A DNA stretch of 64,000 nt from Plasticicumulans lactativorans (GTDB lineage: Bacteria > Pseudomonadota > Gammaproteobacteria > Competibacterales > Competibacteraceae): contig NZ_SLWY01000013.1 of the NCBI RefSeq assembly GCF_004341245.1, positions 1 through 64,000 of the forward strand, read 5' to 3'. How positions within the stretch are numbered: position 1 is the stretch's first letter; each line of letters starts with the position of its first letter. The notes beneath the pieces were generated by a model, which saw only the letters and a list, made by a program, of their open reading frames with translations, did not search any database and had not been told where the DNA came from. A program made the position numbers and the translations under genes. Of this stretch, positions 24,814 to 33,645 are shown piece after piece.

Positions 24814-25872
24814 ATGCCCATCGCAATCACTGAGGCAACCATCCACCAACTTATCAAAAAGGAAAAGACACAGGGGGACGAGAGCGTCGCGGTGAAACCG
24901 CGAACAACGGTGTTGCCAAACGATGAAGTTCTACAGCAGCTTTGCACGGATCTGATTAACATGTATGGTCAGGTCGCCAACAGCAACGGCACGCTGGGCA
25001 TTGACCCCAATGATCACAAATGGCCATTGGCGCTGAGTGAATATGTCGAGGGTAATCTTGCCTTCATGCCGTTCACCGACGCATCCGTTGAATGCATTGC
25101 CACTGAAATGCGTACTGCGTTTCTGTCCAATGGAGGATACGCGCTGTTTCTTCGCTATCAAGTGGATGTGCAAGACTTCCTGCTAGTCGCCATGCTCAAG
25201 CTCAAGGAGGGAGCTGGAGTTGACGCAGAGACACTTGATCTCAAGGCCACCTTGAACATTGATCTCGCGCATCTGAACGAGGCCGCGCGGGTAAATTTGA
25301 CCCGGTGGCGGGCAAACGAGCAGCCGCATCTTACGTTCATCAAGGGGCGCGCAAAATCCGCACCGGTGAGCGACTACTTTCGTGATGCGCTGGCTTGCAC
25401 AAACTTCACCGACTCCAAGCACCACACGGAAAAGGTGATTCAAGCAGCGAAGGACTTTATTGAGGCACAGGAGTGGGCGACGTCTGCTGAGAAGAAGCAG
25501 GCGCATCAAGACATGCGAGCGCGCCTCGTTGCATGTTTCGAGCAATCCAAGATCGACGTGCCGCTCTCCACCGTTGCGGCTGCAATTCATCCAGATGCAC
25601 CGGACGATTTCCTGACCTTTGTTCGGGAAAAGGTCGGCCCCGATTCGTACAACCTTAATGATCGCTTCGCTCCGCATCGGAAGTCCTATATCGGGTTGAA
25701 GCGAATCACTGGGAAAATGGGTTCCGTCTCGGTGGCCTTCGACGTAGCCGATGTGCTGGCGGAACGGGTTAAGTACGACCCTGACATTAACGCTCTGATC
25801 TTGACCTCTCCTAGTGATGAATTGAAGAGTATCATCGAAGAAAATGCACCAGATCCCGACGCTGCCGCATGA
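24814..25872 (+). CDS. NdpA/YejK-family nucleoid-associated protein, island paralogue
   Basis: The 352-residue protein has the length and motifs of the 37-kDa nucleoid-associated family (E. coli YejK, 335 residues): an early IHQLIKK, LLVAMLKLKEG near 127-137, the core LTFIKGRAKSAPVSDYFRDAL at about 173-193, and the segment DRFAPHRKSY with a KRITGKMGSVSVAFD strand near the end. YejK binds the nucleoid; no catalytic residues are known. Here it is the first gene of an AT-richer island, not a chromosomal housekeeping locus. It overlaps the next gene by 29 bp. A strong AGGAGA site supports the start. I infer a sensing or DNA-recognition role for a conflict system; that is not shown by sequence alone. 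Confidence 0.8.
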   Translation: MPIAITEATIHQLIKKEKTQGDESVAVKPRTTVLPNDEVLQQLCTDLINMYGQVANSNGTLGIDPNDHKWPLALSEYVEGNLAFMPFTDASVECIATEMRTAFLSNGGYALFLRYQVDVQDFLLVAMLKLKEGAGVDAETLDLKATLNIDLAHLNEAARVNLTRWRANEQPHLTFIKGRAKSAPVSDYFRDALACTNFTDSKHHTEKVIQAAKDFIEAQEWATSAEKKQAHQDMRARLVACFEQSKIDVPLSTVAAAIHPDAPDDFLTFVREKVGPDSYNLNDRFAPHRKSYIGLKRITGKMGSVSVAFDVADVLAERVKYDPDINALILTSPSDELKSIIEENAPDPDAAA

Positions 25873-27055
25873 TTGGGCGCTCTGGCTTTTCGAGAAGCTG
25901 GAGCGGTCTGAAAATGCGGGGAATCACTGGCAGGGCGTGCTGCCGAACGACCTTAACTTTGACGAGGTCGTCGGCGCACTTCCTGAGAGACTGAAAGGTC
26001 ATTGTGACGCCGATCGTCGGACGATCGAGTTCAACCCTGTAGCGGTAGGCGTTTTTGAATCCATGGCCGAATTAGTCAATGGTGCGAGGCGCAGGAGCGC
26101 GCCGCAACTTTTCACCGTCCGTGATCTAAACTATACTCATGGTCGTAGTGCTTCAGTTCCTGAAGTCATCGCACAGTACCTTGGCGCAGTACGGCTGTGG
26201 CAACTTTTCAATCGTTCTGCGGACCATGTAGCCAACAAGGAACATTCACTCTACTTCATCAAAACCTTCGAATCAAAGGTAGAATTGCGGTGCGAGTATT
26301 CAGCGAACGACCTGTGTTCGCTGAATGGTCTTGATGAATTTGCGCAGAATTATTTCGAATCCGATCACCATCGAGATCAGAAGCGCACCATCATTCGCAA
26401 CGCCCTGCTCGAGATATTCAAGGGTCAACTGGTAGTCCGTTTTTCAGATGTGCTGCAGAAATTCAAGGACTTTGCCGAGAGAGTCCGTAGCGCGTACACC
26501 TTGTACACCACCGACTTCTCTTTTGAGAAACTTCGATCGGAGGTCGACAAGCAGAACCTCGAGGACATGCTCAGACTCAACAAAACATTCTCAGATATTC
26601 AGAACCAATTGCTCGCGATCCCTGCAGCCATGCTGCTCGTTGGCGCAAATGTGAAAGTGGACAATCTCGCAGCGAACATTGCTACGGTCGTGGGCGTTTC
26701 GATCTTTGTCTGGATCATGTGGAAGCTAATTCGCAATCAAGTCAGTTCGGTCACCGCGATTGACAAGGAGATTCATCTTCGACAGGGAAAAATTGAAGAG
26801 CAACCCGTCGATATTTCGGAAAAGCTTTTGCCGCGATTCTCTGAGCTAAGTGAGAGAGTGAAGCACCAGAAGGCTGTGCTGAGTGGAATCCGTGGGGCAG
26901 TGGTGCTTGTTTTGATTATCACGATTCTGATCGTTATTAATGCGCAATGGCCGGCATTTCTCATTCGCTTAATTGAGCAGATATTCATGGTCGCGGGCAC
27001 TGCAGGAAATTGGCTGCATGATGCTTTGGCCTGTATGGAGCACAGTGGGATATGA
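25844..27055 (+). CDS. unknown membrane protein coupled to the NdpA-like gene
   Basis: I do not recognise the family. The 403-residue protein has a soluble N-terminal part (1-250) rich in charged residues, with a helical stretch near 200-250. Three clear hydrophobic segments follow (about 256-270, 276-296 and 350-367), then a weaker C-terminal one (371-386). A charged helical linker lies between the second and third segments (about 297-349). The start lies inside the upstream gene, so translation is coupled. A soluble sensor part attached to a membrane part fits a membrane-acting effector or a signalling protein in a defence system, but this is inference from architecture and context. Confidence 0.75.
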   Translation: MHQIPTLPHDWALWLFEKLERSENAGNHWQGVLPNDLNFDEVVGALPERLKGHCDADRRTIEFNPVAVGVFESMAELVNGARRRSAPQLFTVRDLNYTHGRSASVPEVIAQYLGAVRLWQLFNRSADHVANKEHSLYFIKTFESKVELRCEYSANDLCSLNGLDEFAQNYFESDHHRDQKRTIIRNALLEIFKGQLVVRFSDVLQKFKDFAERVRSAYTLYTTDFSFEKLRSEVDKQNLEDMLRLNKTFSDIQNQLLAIPAAMLLVGANVKVDNLAANIATVVGVSIFVWIMWKLIRNQVSSVTAIDKEIHLRQGKIEEQPVDISEKLLPRFSELSERVKHQKAVLSGIRGAVVLVLIITILIVINAQWPAFLIRLIEQIFMVAGTAGNWLHDALACMEHSGI

Positions 27056-27554
27056 CCCTACCTTCACGCGTGAAGAGATTCACCAGATGCTGTACCTCAG
27101 CGAACGTCGGCTACGCCCTTCGGCCCCTGCCGCGAAGGCCCATCCCGGTCATGCGATCAGCCAGCACACCGAACAGCGTGAAGACCCTTTCGATCGGCGC
27201 CACATCCGCCAGGATTCGACCTTTGCCAGTCGCAAGGATCTGGTGCTGGCGGTGGAGGAGGCGCTGCACGACACACTGGGGCAGCAGGAACTCGCAACGC
27301 TCAATGCCCACAACGTCCACACCTGTTCGATCGTCGTACAACTGACGGCAACGTTCGGCAAGATAAAAGCGAATGTCGTCCGGAACCCGATGGCCAAAAT
27401 TGGCAACAACTGGGTTCCCACTCAAGGTCCGCAGCACTACCTGACGCACGTGCTCGTCAGTGCGGTCTTCGTTCTCGTCGACAAATTGGCTCCGCCTGAA
27501 TCCTGGGCGCCCTTGCATATCCAGACGGCGTATCCGAAGGACGTGGTCCATTGA
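27018..27554 (+). CDS. probable RNase A-like toxin-domain protein (CdiA-CT RNase A type)
   Basis: From the ATG at 27018 the product is 178 residues. It resembles the bacterial RNase A-like toxin domain found at the C-termini of CdiA and other polymorphic toxins: GHAISQH (His45 and His50), STFASR (67-72), a central VVRN (120-123) and a closing strand with QTAYP (Thr170, Tyr172). Histidine, threonine and tyrosine at such places form the known active site in this family. The start is uncertain: ATG 27018, ATG 27021 or GTG 27045 all overlap the end of the membrane gene. No signal peptide, secretion domain or downstream immunity gene is visible. It could be a cluster effector or a transplanted toxin tip. 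The match is from memory of the family pattern, not a search. Confidence 0.5.
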   Translation: MMLWPVWSTVGYDPTFTREEIHQMLYLSERRLRPSAPAAKAHPGHAISQHTEQREDPFDRRHIRQDSTFASRKDLVLAVEEALHDTLGQQELATLNAHNVHTCSIVVQLTATFGKIKANVVRNPMAKIGNNWVPTQGPQHYLTHVLVSAVFVLVDKLAPPESWAPLHIQTAYPKDVVH

Positions 27555-27644
27555 AACACCCGCAACCGGCGGGCGCTCCGCACCTGGGAGAGGCTGGAGC
27601 CGGACGTCGCGTTCTCACAGCACGTCTTCGCCCGAGCGGCCGCG

Positions 27645-28838
27645 CTACTCGGGGAAGTCGACGATCCACAGGTCGAGCGGAAGCACTTGTTCGCGCTGCG
27701 CGGCGCCCGCCACCGGCTCGGTCGCGATCGGCTGCTGGTCGACGATGGCCTGGTCGAAGGCCTCCGTCGAGGTGCCGCGACGGGTCGCCGAGAAGCTGCG
27801 CAGCCGGTACGGCAGGCCGTTCGAGGCCAGCGGCGAGGGGCCGTCGGTGATCTGGAAATGCAGGTGCGGCTCGGAGGAGTTGCCCGAGCTGCCGACGTGG
27901 CCGAGGAGCTGCCCGCGGTGCACGCGCTGGCCCTGGCTCACCTGCACCGAGCGGGGCTTGAGGTGCGCGTAGAGCGCGTAGCGGCCGTCGCCCAGGTCCA
28001 GCACGACGTGGTTGCCGTCCGCCTGTTCGAGTGGGAGGCCCGGCGGAAGCTGGCCGGGCGGCGAGTCGTCCAGGCCGTCCACCGCGGCTGCCACGCTCGC
28101 ATCGGCCACCGCGTACACGGGCTTGCCGTAGATGACGTAGCTTCCGGTGGCCTTGGGGTCGCCGACGAAGATGCGCCCCTGCTCGTCGAGCTGCTCCCAG
28201 TCGATCGCGAAGCGCTGCGCGGTGACGAAGCGGCCGTTCATCGGCAGCGTCGCGCGCACGTGGCGCACCGCGTCGCAGCAGCCGTCGCCGGCGATGTAGC
28301 GCGGTCCGCGCAGCGGCGCATCGAACACCAGCGCGGTCTGCGGCGCCACCCGGACGCAGCCCGCCGTTTCGGCCAGCGCTGCCGCGCCGACGGTGCCCGC
28401 CAGCGCGTGCGCGAGCCGTCCCGGCAGCGCATCGGCGCGGTCGAACATGAGGTGCAGGTAGACGATGCCCGCCTGCGCCGCGCCCAGCGTGCCGGCCGCG
28501 GCGTTCCGCTCGCGCACCACCAGCCGCCGGCCGAGCTCCGCCGCGTCGAGGGTGGCGACGACGGCACGGGTGTCGGCGTCGAACACGTCCAGCCGGCTGA
28601 GGGTGGCGCGGTCGCCGGTGGCGTTCACCAGATCCAGTTCGTAGACCACGTGCAGCCGGCCATCGGAGCCGGCCACCGGGACCGGCGCGTCCGCCACGCG
28701 GGCGGTGAGCGGGGTGTAGCGGGCCGTGTCGCCGGTCGCGTCGCAGGCCGCGTCCGCGCCGGAGCGATCGGCCGCAGCGCTGCCGGCGCAGGTGGCGAGG
28801 CCGATCAGCAGGGCGCACAGGGATGGCAGGGTCTTCAT
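27645..28838 (-). CDS. secreted M23 (LytM-like) peptidase-family protein
   Basis: The 397-residue protein has an N-terminal signal peptide (MKTLPSLCALLIGLATCAGSA, cut after about residue 22) and a C-terminal LytM/M23 domain. That domain shows YAHLKP (about 309-314) and PHLHFQ (about 344-349), the second and third metal-binding motifs. The first motif, normally HxxxD, reads RFAID (about 229-233), so the first zinc ligand His is missing. Some M23 subgroups have this substitution, and such proteins may bind rather than cut peptidoglycan. The N-terminal 200 residues resemble a beta-rich domain I do not recognise. It is transcribed alone, convergent with the island genes. Confidence 0.8.
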   Translation of the reverse strand: MKTLPSLCALLIGLATCAGSAAADRSGADAACDATGDTARYTPLTARVADAPVPVAGSDGRLHVVYELDLVNATGDRATLSRLDVFDADTRAVVATLDAAELGRRLVVRERNAAAGTLGAAQAGIVYLHLMFDRADALPGRLAHALAGTVGAAALAETAGCVRVAPQTALVFDAPLRGPRYIAGDGCCDAVRHVRATLPMNGRFVTAQRFAIDWEQLDEQGRIFVGDPKATGSYVIYGKPVYAVADASVAAAVDGLDDSPPGQLPPGLPLEQADGNHVVLDLGDGRYALYAHLKPRSVQVSQGQRVHRGQLLGHVGSSGNSSEPHLHFQITDGPSPLASNGLPYRLRSFSATRRGTSTEAFDQAIVDQQPIATEPVAGAAQREQVLPLDLWIVDFPE

Positions 28839-29074
28839 GGTGCTCGTCTCGTTTCTGGTCGGCCGTGGCGGTTGCGGCGTCTCCTGCCGTTCGCCCGCGC
28901 GACGCGCGGCGCGGGGCCGGAAGGCACAAGGGCAGAGCGTAGTCGCCGGTGGCGCGGGTCGTGGCCGTGGCGTGGGCGTGAGCCGCGCCGCCAGCCGCAA
29001 CCGGGCGGCGGCGGGCACGGGCGGACGTCGCGTGGCACGCCCGCTGCGCGCGCCGGGCCGCCCACGCGCGGCGC
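28839..29074. other. GC-rich intergenic region
   Basis: The 236 bases between the membrane-protein gene and the M23-family gene, both read on the minus strand, probably hold the promoter of the latter. No gene, terminator or clear repeat was identified. Confidence 0.35.
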
Positions 29075-30316
29075 CTAGAACAGCAGGCCGAACAGCCGCT
29101 TCAGCAGTTCTTCCAGCGGCATCATCGTCAGGGCGAGCGGCACGATCGGCGCGAGGATGGCGGCCGCCAGCCGCGCCAGGGCATCGGTGGTGATGGGCAC
29201 GACGCGCATGCCCTGCACGATCTCGTAGCTGTTACCCAGATCGGCGAGCGACTGGATGTCGGCGCTGCCCAGCAGGGGCTCGTCGCCGGGGGCGCCACCG
29301 CGCAGCCATTTGGCGTCGAACGCGCGCGCGTAGTGCCCGGCCAGCGTGCCGTACTCGCGCAGGCCCTCGCGCTTGGCCTGTGCGAGCTGCGGGGCGAACA
29401 CCAGCAGCGGGCCGAACACCAGGCACAGCAGGAAGATCACCATCACCGCGATTTCGACCTTGAAGTCGGGCAGGGTGGCGCCGAGGAAGAAGATCCGGTT
29501 GGCGAGCTGGCCGGCGAGCATGACGCCGTGGGCCGCGACGAGCACCGCGAAGGCGTAGACCGTGTTCGACAGGAAGCCCAGCCCGCCGAGGCGGTCCGGG
29601 TGCACCGGCAGCAGGCTCAGGCGGATGCGCGACACCTGCCAGAGCAAGCGTGCCCAGATGAACAGGCGGAAATACCAGCGGATCAGCAGGAACTGGAAGA
29701 TCGGCAGGCTCACGTAGCCGTACCAGACCCCCGCGAGCGAGAGCGTCGACCCCGTGGGCGAGGGCGTCGCGTACCAGGTTGCGGCGTGCAGCGCGGTGTA
29801 CTGGCGCCAGACGACCAGGACGCCGAACCCGTACACCAGCACGATCAGCAGCAGCTCGGCGAACACCGAGTTGCGCAGCCGGAACGCCGAGCGGAGCGCC
29901 GCGTCGAAGCGTGGCAGCTCGGCTTCGGGAATCAGGCGCCGCTCCAGGAAGGCTCCGGCGATCGGGCGCAGGCGCTGGTGCACGACGAGTTCGGCGACGA
30001 TCAGCAGCGGCACCGCCACCAGGAAGCGCACGTGGACTTCGATGTCGAGCACGAACGGCACCGCGACGGGCTGACCCGACAGGTACCGTTCCAGCGTCGA
30101 CAGCAGCAGCAGCGGCAGCCACGCGAACAGCGAGATGAACACCACGCGCTGGCGCACCATCATCAGCGCGTCGTCGGACAGGTGCGCCCGGCGCAGCAAC
30201 TGGAACAGCGGGCCGCCGAGGATCAGCGAAAAATCCTGCGCATCCCGGACGATGTCGTCCCCGGAAGGGGGCGTGCGGGAGGTCGTGCCCCCTGCCGCGT
30301 GTCGGCTGCTGCCCAT
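29075..30316 (-). CDS. multi-spanning membrane protein of unknown function
   Basis: The 413-residue protein has about six to eight hydrophobic segments (around 57-76, 97-115, 155-175, 200-222, 262-285, 296-320 and 385-405). Charged soluble loops lie between them. Segments such as LLPVHPDRLGGLGFL and QLAQAKREGLREYGTLAGHYARAF are conserved-looking, and I have seen them in uncharacterised proteobacterial membrane proteins. No transporter signature or catalytic residues are evident. It is divergent from the isochorismatase-like gene across a 324-base gap. Confidence 0.7.
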   Translation of the reverse strand: MGSSRHAAGGTTSRTPPSGDDIVRDAQDFSLILGGPLFQLLRRAHLSDDALMMVRQRVVFISLFAWLPLLLLSTLERYLSGQPVAVPFVLDIEVHVRFLVAVPLLIVAELVVHQRLRPIAGAFLERRLIPEAELPRFDAALRSAFRLRNSVFAELLLIVLVYGFGVLVVWRQYTALHAATWYATPSPTGSTLSLAGVWYGYVSLPIFQFLLIRWYFRLFIWARLLWQVSRIRLSLLPVHPDRLGGLGFLSNTVYAFAVLVAAHGVMLAGQLANRIFFLGATLPDFKVEIAVMVIFLLCLVFGPLLVFAPQLAQAKREGLREYGTLAGHYARAFDAKWLRGGAPGDEPLLGSADIQSLADLGNSYEIVQGMRVVPITTDALARLAAAILAPIVPLALTMMPLEELLKRLFGLLF

Positions 30317-30640
30317 GCTTCACCTGCTGCGTCGGCGCGGTGGCCATCCCCGTCGCGCCCTCGCCGTGACCGGGGTGGGTTTGGAAACATGATAGGTAGC
30401 GACGGCCGCGCGGGCGGGGCGAACGCGCGCGGGCCGGCTGATGGCCGTCAATGCGTCCGGGGTTCGTCGGCCCGGCGCACGGTGCGGCGCGGGCACCTGC
30501 ACGGCTTGCCGTCCGCAACGGCGGCGGCGATGCTGCGGCCTGCCGCGCCACCGCAGCGGGCATCGGCCGCGGGTGCTGCATGGCGCTCTGCGGGCTGCGC
30601 GCGTCTGCAGCCTTCACCTCACGCTTCGGGCCACCCATCG
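30317..30640. other. divergent intergenic region
   Basis: The 324 bases separate two divergent genes and must hold both promoters. The sequence is extremely GC-rich. I see no clear -10/-35 pair, repeat or small gene. Confidence 0.4.
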
Positions 30641-31198
30641 ATGCCGGATACCGCCGTTCTCCTGATGGATCTGCAGGTGGATTTCCTCGACACGGCACAG
30701 GGCCGCATGCCGGTCGATGCGCCGGGGGCGGCGCGCGTGATCGTGGCGGCGAACGCGGTGCTCGCCGGTCGCGCGTTACCCGGCGCGCTGCCGGTGGCCA
30801 TCGTCAACGCGTTTCCGCGGTCGCAGCGCGTGCGCAACCGCTTCCGCAACCATGCGGCCGTCGCCGGCAGCGCGGGCGCCGCGATCGATCCGCGCATCCA
30901 GCTGCCGCGCGGGCTGGCGGTCTTTTCGAAGGCGCAGGGCGATGCGTTCTCGAACCCCGAGCTGCACGCGTTCCTGCAGTCGGAATCGGTCACGCGGGTC
31001 TGCATCGTCGGCGTGTTCGCCGAGGGCTGCGTGCGGGCCACGGCCCTCGGCGCCCGGGCGCTCGGCTATGCCGTGTCGGTTCCGCTGGAGGCCATCGCGA
31101 CCGATGCCCGCTGGAAGCTCTGGCTCGCGCAGCGGTCATTGCGTGCGCATGGCGTGCGGGTCGTGGAGCACCTGGCCGAGGCGGGCGGCGCGGCGTAA
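30641..31198 (+). CDS. isochorismatase-family cysteine hydrolase
   Basis: The 185-residue protein has the family layout: catalytic Asp in LLMDLQVDFL (about residue 10), Lys in VFSKAQGDAFSNP (about 96), and the loop VGVFAEGCVRATALGA (about 125-140) with the nucleophile Cys133. Enzymes of this fold hydrolyse amides or vinyl ethers, such as nicotinamide, carbamoyl compounds or isochorismate. Specific substrate determinants cannot be read. The ATG at 30641 gives the standard start just before the first strand. It is convergent with the downstream methyltransferase gene, 43 bases away. Confidence 0.85.
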   Translation: MPDTAVLLMDLQVDFLDTAQGRMPVDAPGAARVIVAANAVLAGRALPGALPVAIVNAFPRSQRVRNRFRNHAAVAGSAGAAIDPRIQLPRGLAVFSKAQGDAFSNPELHAFLQSESVTRVCIVGVFAEGCVRATALGARALGYAVSVPLEAIATDARWKLWLAQRSLRAHGVRVVEHLAEAGGAA

Positions 31199-31241
31199 TC
31201 CGCCGGGCGGAAGCCGCCCGTCCAGCCCCGGCACGTGTGCG

Positions 31242-32303
31242 TCAGGGCCGCGCCTCGAACACCAGGTTGAACGGCGTGTGCGTCGCGCGGCGGAAGCGCT
31301 GGAAGCCGGCGCCGGTGACGACGGCACGCATGCGCGCCTCGCCGGCCTGCGCGCCGAGGGCCAGGCCGACTTCCTGCGCGAGCGAGCAGGGCGTGCAGAT
31401 CATCGTCGAGCCGGCGTAGTAGGCGCGGCCCACCGGGTTGAGGTTTTCCTCGACGCGGTCACCGGCGTAGGGCTCGACGATCATCCAGGCGCCGTCCGGC
31501 GCCAGCGTGCCCAGCACGTGGCGCGAGGCGCCCACCGGGTCGCCCATGTCGTGCAGGGCGTCGAAGATCGTCACCAGGTCGTAGTCGCGGCCGGGGTAGT
31601 CCTTGGCGCTGGCGACTTCGAAACGGCAGCGGTCTGCGACCCCCGCCTGCCGCGCGCGTTCCGTCGCCGCGGCGACCGACTCGGCGTGGTAGTCGAAGCC
31701 GATGAACTCCGACGCCGGGTAGGCCTGCGCCATCAGGATCGTCGAGGCGCCGTGGCCGCAGCCGATGTCGGCCACGCGGGCGCCGGCGTGCAGCCGGGCC
31801 TCCACGCCGTCGAGCGCCGGGATCCACTGGCTCGTGAGGCTGTCGATGTACGACGAGCGGAAGAAGCGTTCCACGCCGTGGAACAGTTCGTGGTCGTGCT
31901 CGTGCCAGCCGATGCCTTCGCCGGTGCGGAAGGCGTTTTCCAGGCGCTGCCCGATGCGCCCGGCCGCCAGCGCGGTCTGGAAGGCGCCGACGATGAAGGC
32001 CGGGCTGTCCTCGTCGGCGAACACCAGCGCCTGCTCCGGCGTCAGCGCGTAACGGCCGCTGTCCGCCAGGTAGTGCACGTAGCCGGAGGCCGCCTGCGCA
32101 TTGAGCCATTCGCGCACGTAGCGCTCGTGGGTGTCGGTGTGCGTCGCGAGTTCGGCCGAGGTCAGCGGGCCGTGCTGCGCCAGCGCGCGGTACAGCCCCA
32201 GCCGGTCGCCCAGCAGCACGAGCGGGGCGATCGAGACCGCGCCGAAGTCGACGATGGTGCGGCCGAGCAACTGGTTGAGCTTGTTCTCGTCGATGGTGTT
32301 CAT
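31242..32303 (-). CDS. SAM-dependent methyltransferase with N-terminal winged helix
   Basis: The 353-residue protein has an N-terminal winged-helix dimerisation part (about 15-95; TSAELATHTDTHERYVREWL) followed by a class I methyltransferase domain. The SAM-binding motif is VADIGCGHGAST (about 177-188), followed by FIGFDYHAESV, an aspartate in FEVASAKDYP and TIFDALHDM. The architecture matches small-molecule methyltransferases of the Rv2258c kind. GGAG lies upstream of the ATG at 32303. It is divergent from an AraC-family gene, its likely regulator. The methyl acceptor is unknown. Confidence 0.85.
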   Translation of the reverse strand: MNTIDENKLNQLLGRTIVDFGAVSIAPLVLLGDRLGLYRALAQHGPLTSAELATHTDTHERYVREWLNAQAASGYVHYLADSGRYALTPEQALVFADEDSPAFIVGAFQTALAAGRIGQRLENAFRTGEGIGWHEHDHELFHGVERFFRSSYIDSLTSQWIPALDGVEARLHAGARVADIGCGHGASTILMAQAYPASEFIGFDYHAESVAAATERARQAGVADRCRFEVASAKDYPGRDYDLVTIFDALHDMGDPVGASRHVLGTLAPDGAWMIVEPYAGDRVEENLNPVGRAYYAGSTMICTPCSLAQEVGLALGAQAGEARMRAVVTGAGFQRFRRATHTPFNLVFEARP

Positions 32304-32471
32304 GGAGAGGCTCCGGTGAGGGTTGCGGGAGCCCCCATTCTGTTCAGGCGCGTGCCCCCGCACTTTGCCGGCCGGCCGCCGTATTTGCTCCGGCGGCCGG
32401 TTCGTCACCGCGGCCTGATCGACAGGCCGAAACGCTTGACCGGGCGGCCGGCCGGCAAAATCCTTGTCGGC

Positions 32472-33467
32472 ATGGATGCCCTCTCCGAACTGCTGCGGAC
32501 CGTGCGGCTCAGCGGCGCGATGTTCTTCAACGCCCGGTGCTCGGCGCCGTGGTGCGTGCGCTCGCCGCCGGCGCATCGCCTGGGTCACTACGTGGCGCCG
32601 AACGCCAGCCACGTCATCGAGTTCCATTTCATCGCGCAGGGGCGCGGCTACGTGCGCGTGGGCGGCGAGACCACGCCGCTGGTGGCCGGGGACATCGCCA
32701 TGCTGCCGCACGGTGATGCGCACTACATGGGCAACGGCCTGGGCGGCGAGACGATCGACGGCGAAAGCTCGATGGCCGCGCTGCTCAGCGGCGACGTGAA
32801 GCTGTCGCACATCGGCAGCGGCGACGGGGAGGAAACGCGGCTGATCTGCGGCTACCTCGCGTGCGAGGGGCGCCTGATCCAGCCGCTGATCGCCGGCCTG
32901 CCGCGCGTGGTGCGGGTGAACGTGCGCCAGGACCCGTACGGGCGCGTGCTGGAGGAGATGATCCGCCACGCCGTCGGGCAGCTCGCCGAAGGCCGGCCGG
33001 GCAGCCAGACCGTCGGCGCGCGACTCGCCGAAGTGCTGTTCGTGGAAAGCCTGCGCCGCTACCTGCTGCAACTGCCGCCCGGCAACGCCGGCTGGCTCGC
33101 GGGCGCGGCGGACCCCGCCATCGGCCGCGCGCTCACCGCCCTGCACCGGCGCCCCGCGCACCCCTGGACGCTCGACGCACTCGCCAGGGAAGCCGGCCTG
33201 TCCCGCTCCAGCCTCGCCGAACGCTTCGCACGCCATTTCGGGCAGGGCCCGATGGGCTACCTCGCCGACTGGCGCCTGGAACTCGCCGCCGACGCGCTGC
33301 GCACCACGAGCCGCAGCGTGCTGCAGATCGCCGCCGAGGTCGGCTACGACTCCGAAGCCGCCTTCAACCGCGCCTTCAAACGCCGCTTCGCCCTCCCGCC
33401 CGCGCGCTATCGGCGCAGTTCGCGCGAGGGGGTGGTATCCGTCAGTGAAGCTCCGGCTGATGCTTGA
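32472..33467 (+). CDS. AraC-family regulator with cupin sensor domain
   Basis: The 331-residue protein has an N-terminal cupin_6-like ligand domain (about 1-190; VIEFHFIAQGRGYVRVGG and GDIAMLPHGDAH). A C-terminal AraC/XylS double helix-turn-helix follows (about 218-315) with ALAREAGLSRSSLAERF and IAAEVGYDSEAAFNRAFKRRF. Such regulators sense small molecules or stress and often control a divergent oxidoreductase or methyltransferase. The 168-base gap to the methyltransferase gene is the probable shared control region. The start ATG at 32472 gives the usual N-terminus MDALSELLR. Confidence 0.88.
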   Translation: MDALSELLRTVRLSGAMFFNARCSAPWCVRSPPAHRLGHYVAPNASHVIEFHFIAQGRGYVRVGGETTPLVAGDIAMLPHGDAHYMGNGLGGETIDGESSMAALLSGDVKLSHIGSGDGEETRLICGYLACEGRLIQPLIAGLPRVVRVNVRQDPYGRVLEEMIRHAVGQLAEGRPGSQTVGARLAEVLFVESLRRYLLQLPPGNAGWLAGAADPAIGRALTALHRRPAHPWTLDALAREAGLSRSSLAERFARHFGQGPMGYLADWRLELAADALRTTSRSVLQIAAEVGYDSEAAFNRAFKRRFALPPARYRRSSREGVVSVSEAPADA

Positions 33468-33491
33468 GGCGCAAATTTATTCTGTAGTGTT

Positions 33492-33572
33492 TTAGAACGT
33501 GTTCACGATCTTCTGAGGAGGAGGACCAGGAACGCACAGATGGAGGAACTGCAGGCTGGCGTTGTATTTGAT
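33492..33572 (-). pseudogene. possible C-terminal remnant of an IS5-type transposase
   Basis: On the minus strand the frame reads IKYNASLQFLHLCVPG and ends with a stop at 33492. The segment resembles the extreme C-terminus of IS5-family transposases (Y-x-A-S/F-x-Q-F/L). Nothing else of an element is visible around it. Length is only about 26 codons, so the call is tentative. Confidence 0.3.
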
Positions 33573-33645
33573 ACACGGGTGTCAGACGACAAAATGCCCA
33601 CACTGCGCCACACAGTAGCGTGAACGAACCTTTTCAGAAGCCGAC

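Noticed and set aside
27111-27551. A 146-codon minus-strand frame overlapping the RNase A-like gene
   Set aside because: The plus-strand frame matches a known toxin-domain pattern; the minus-strand translation shows no motif.
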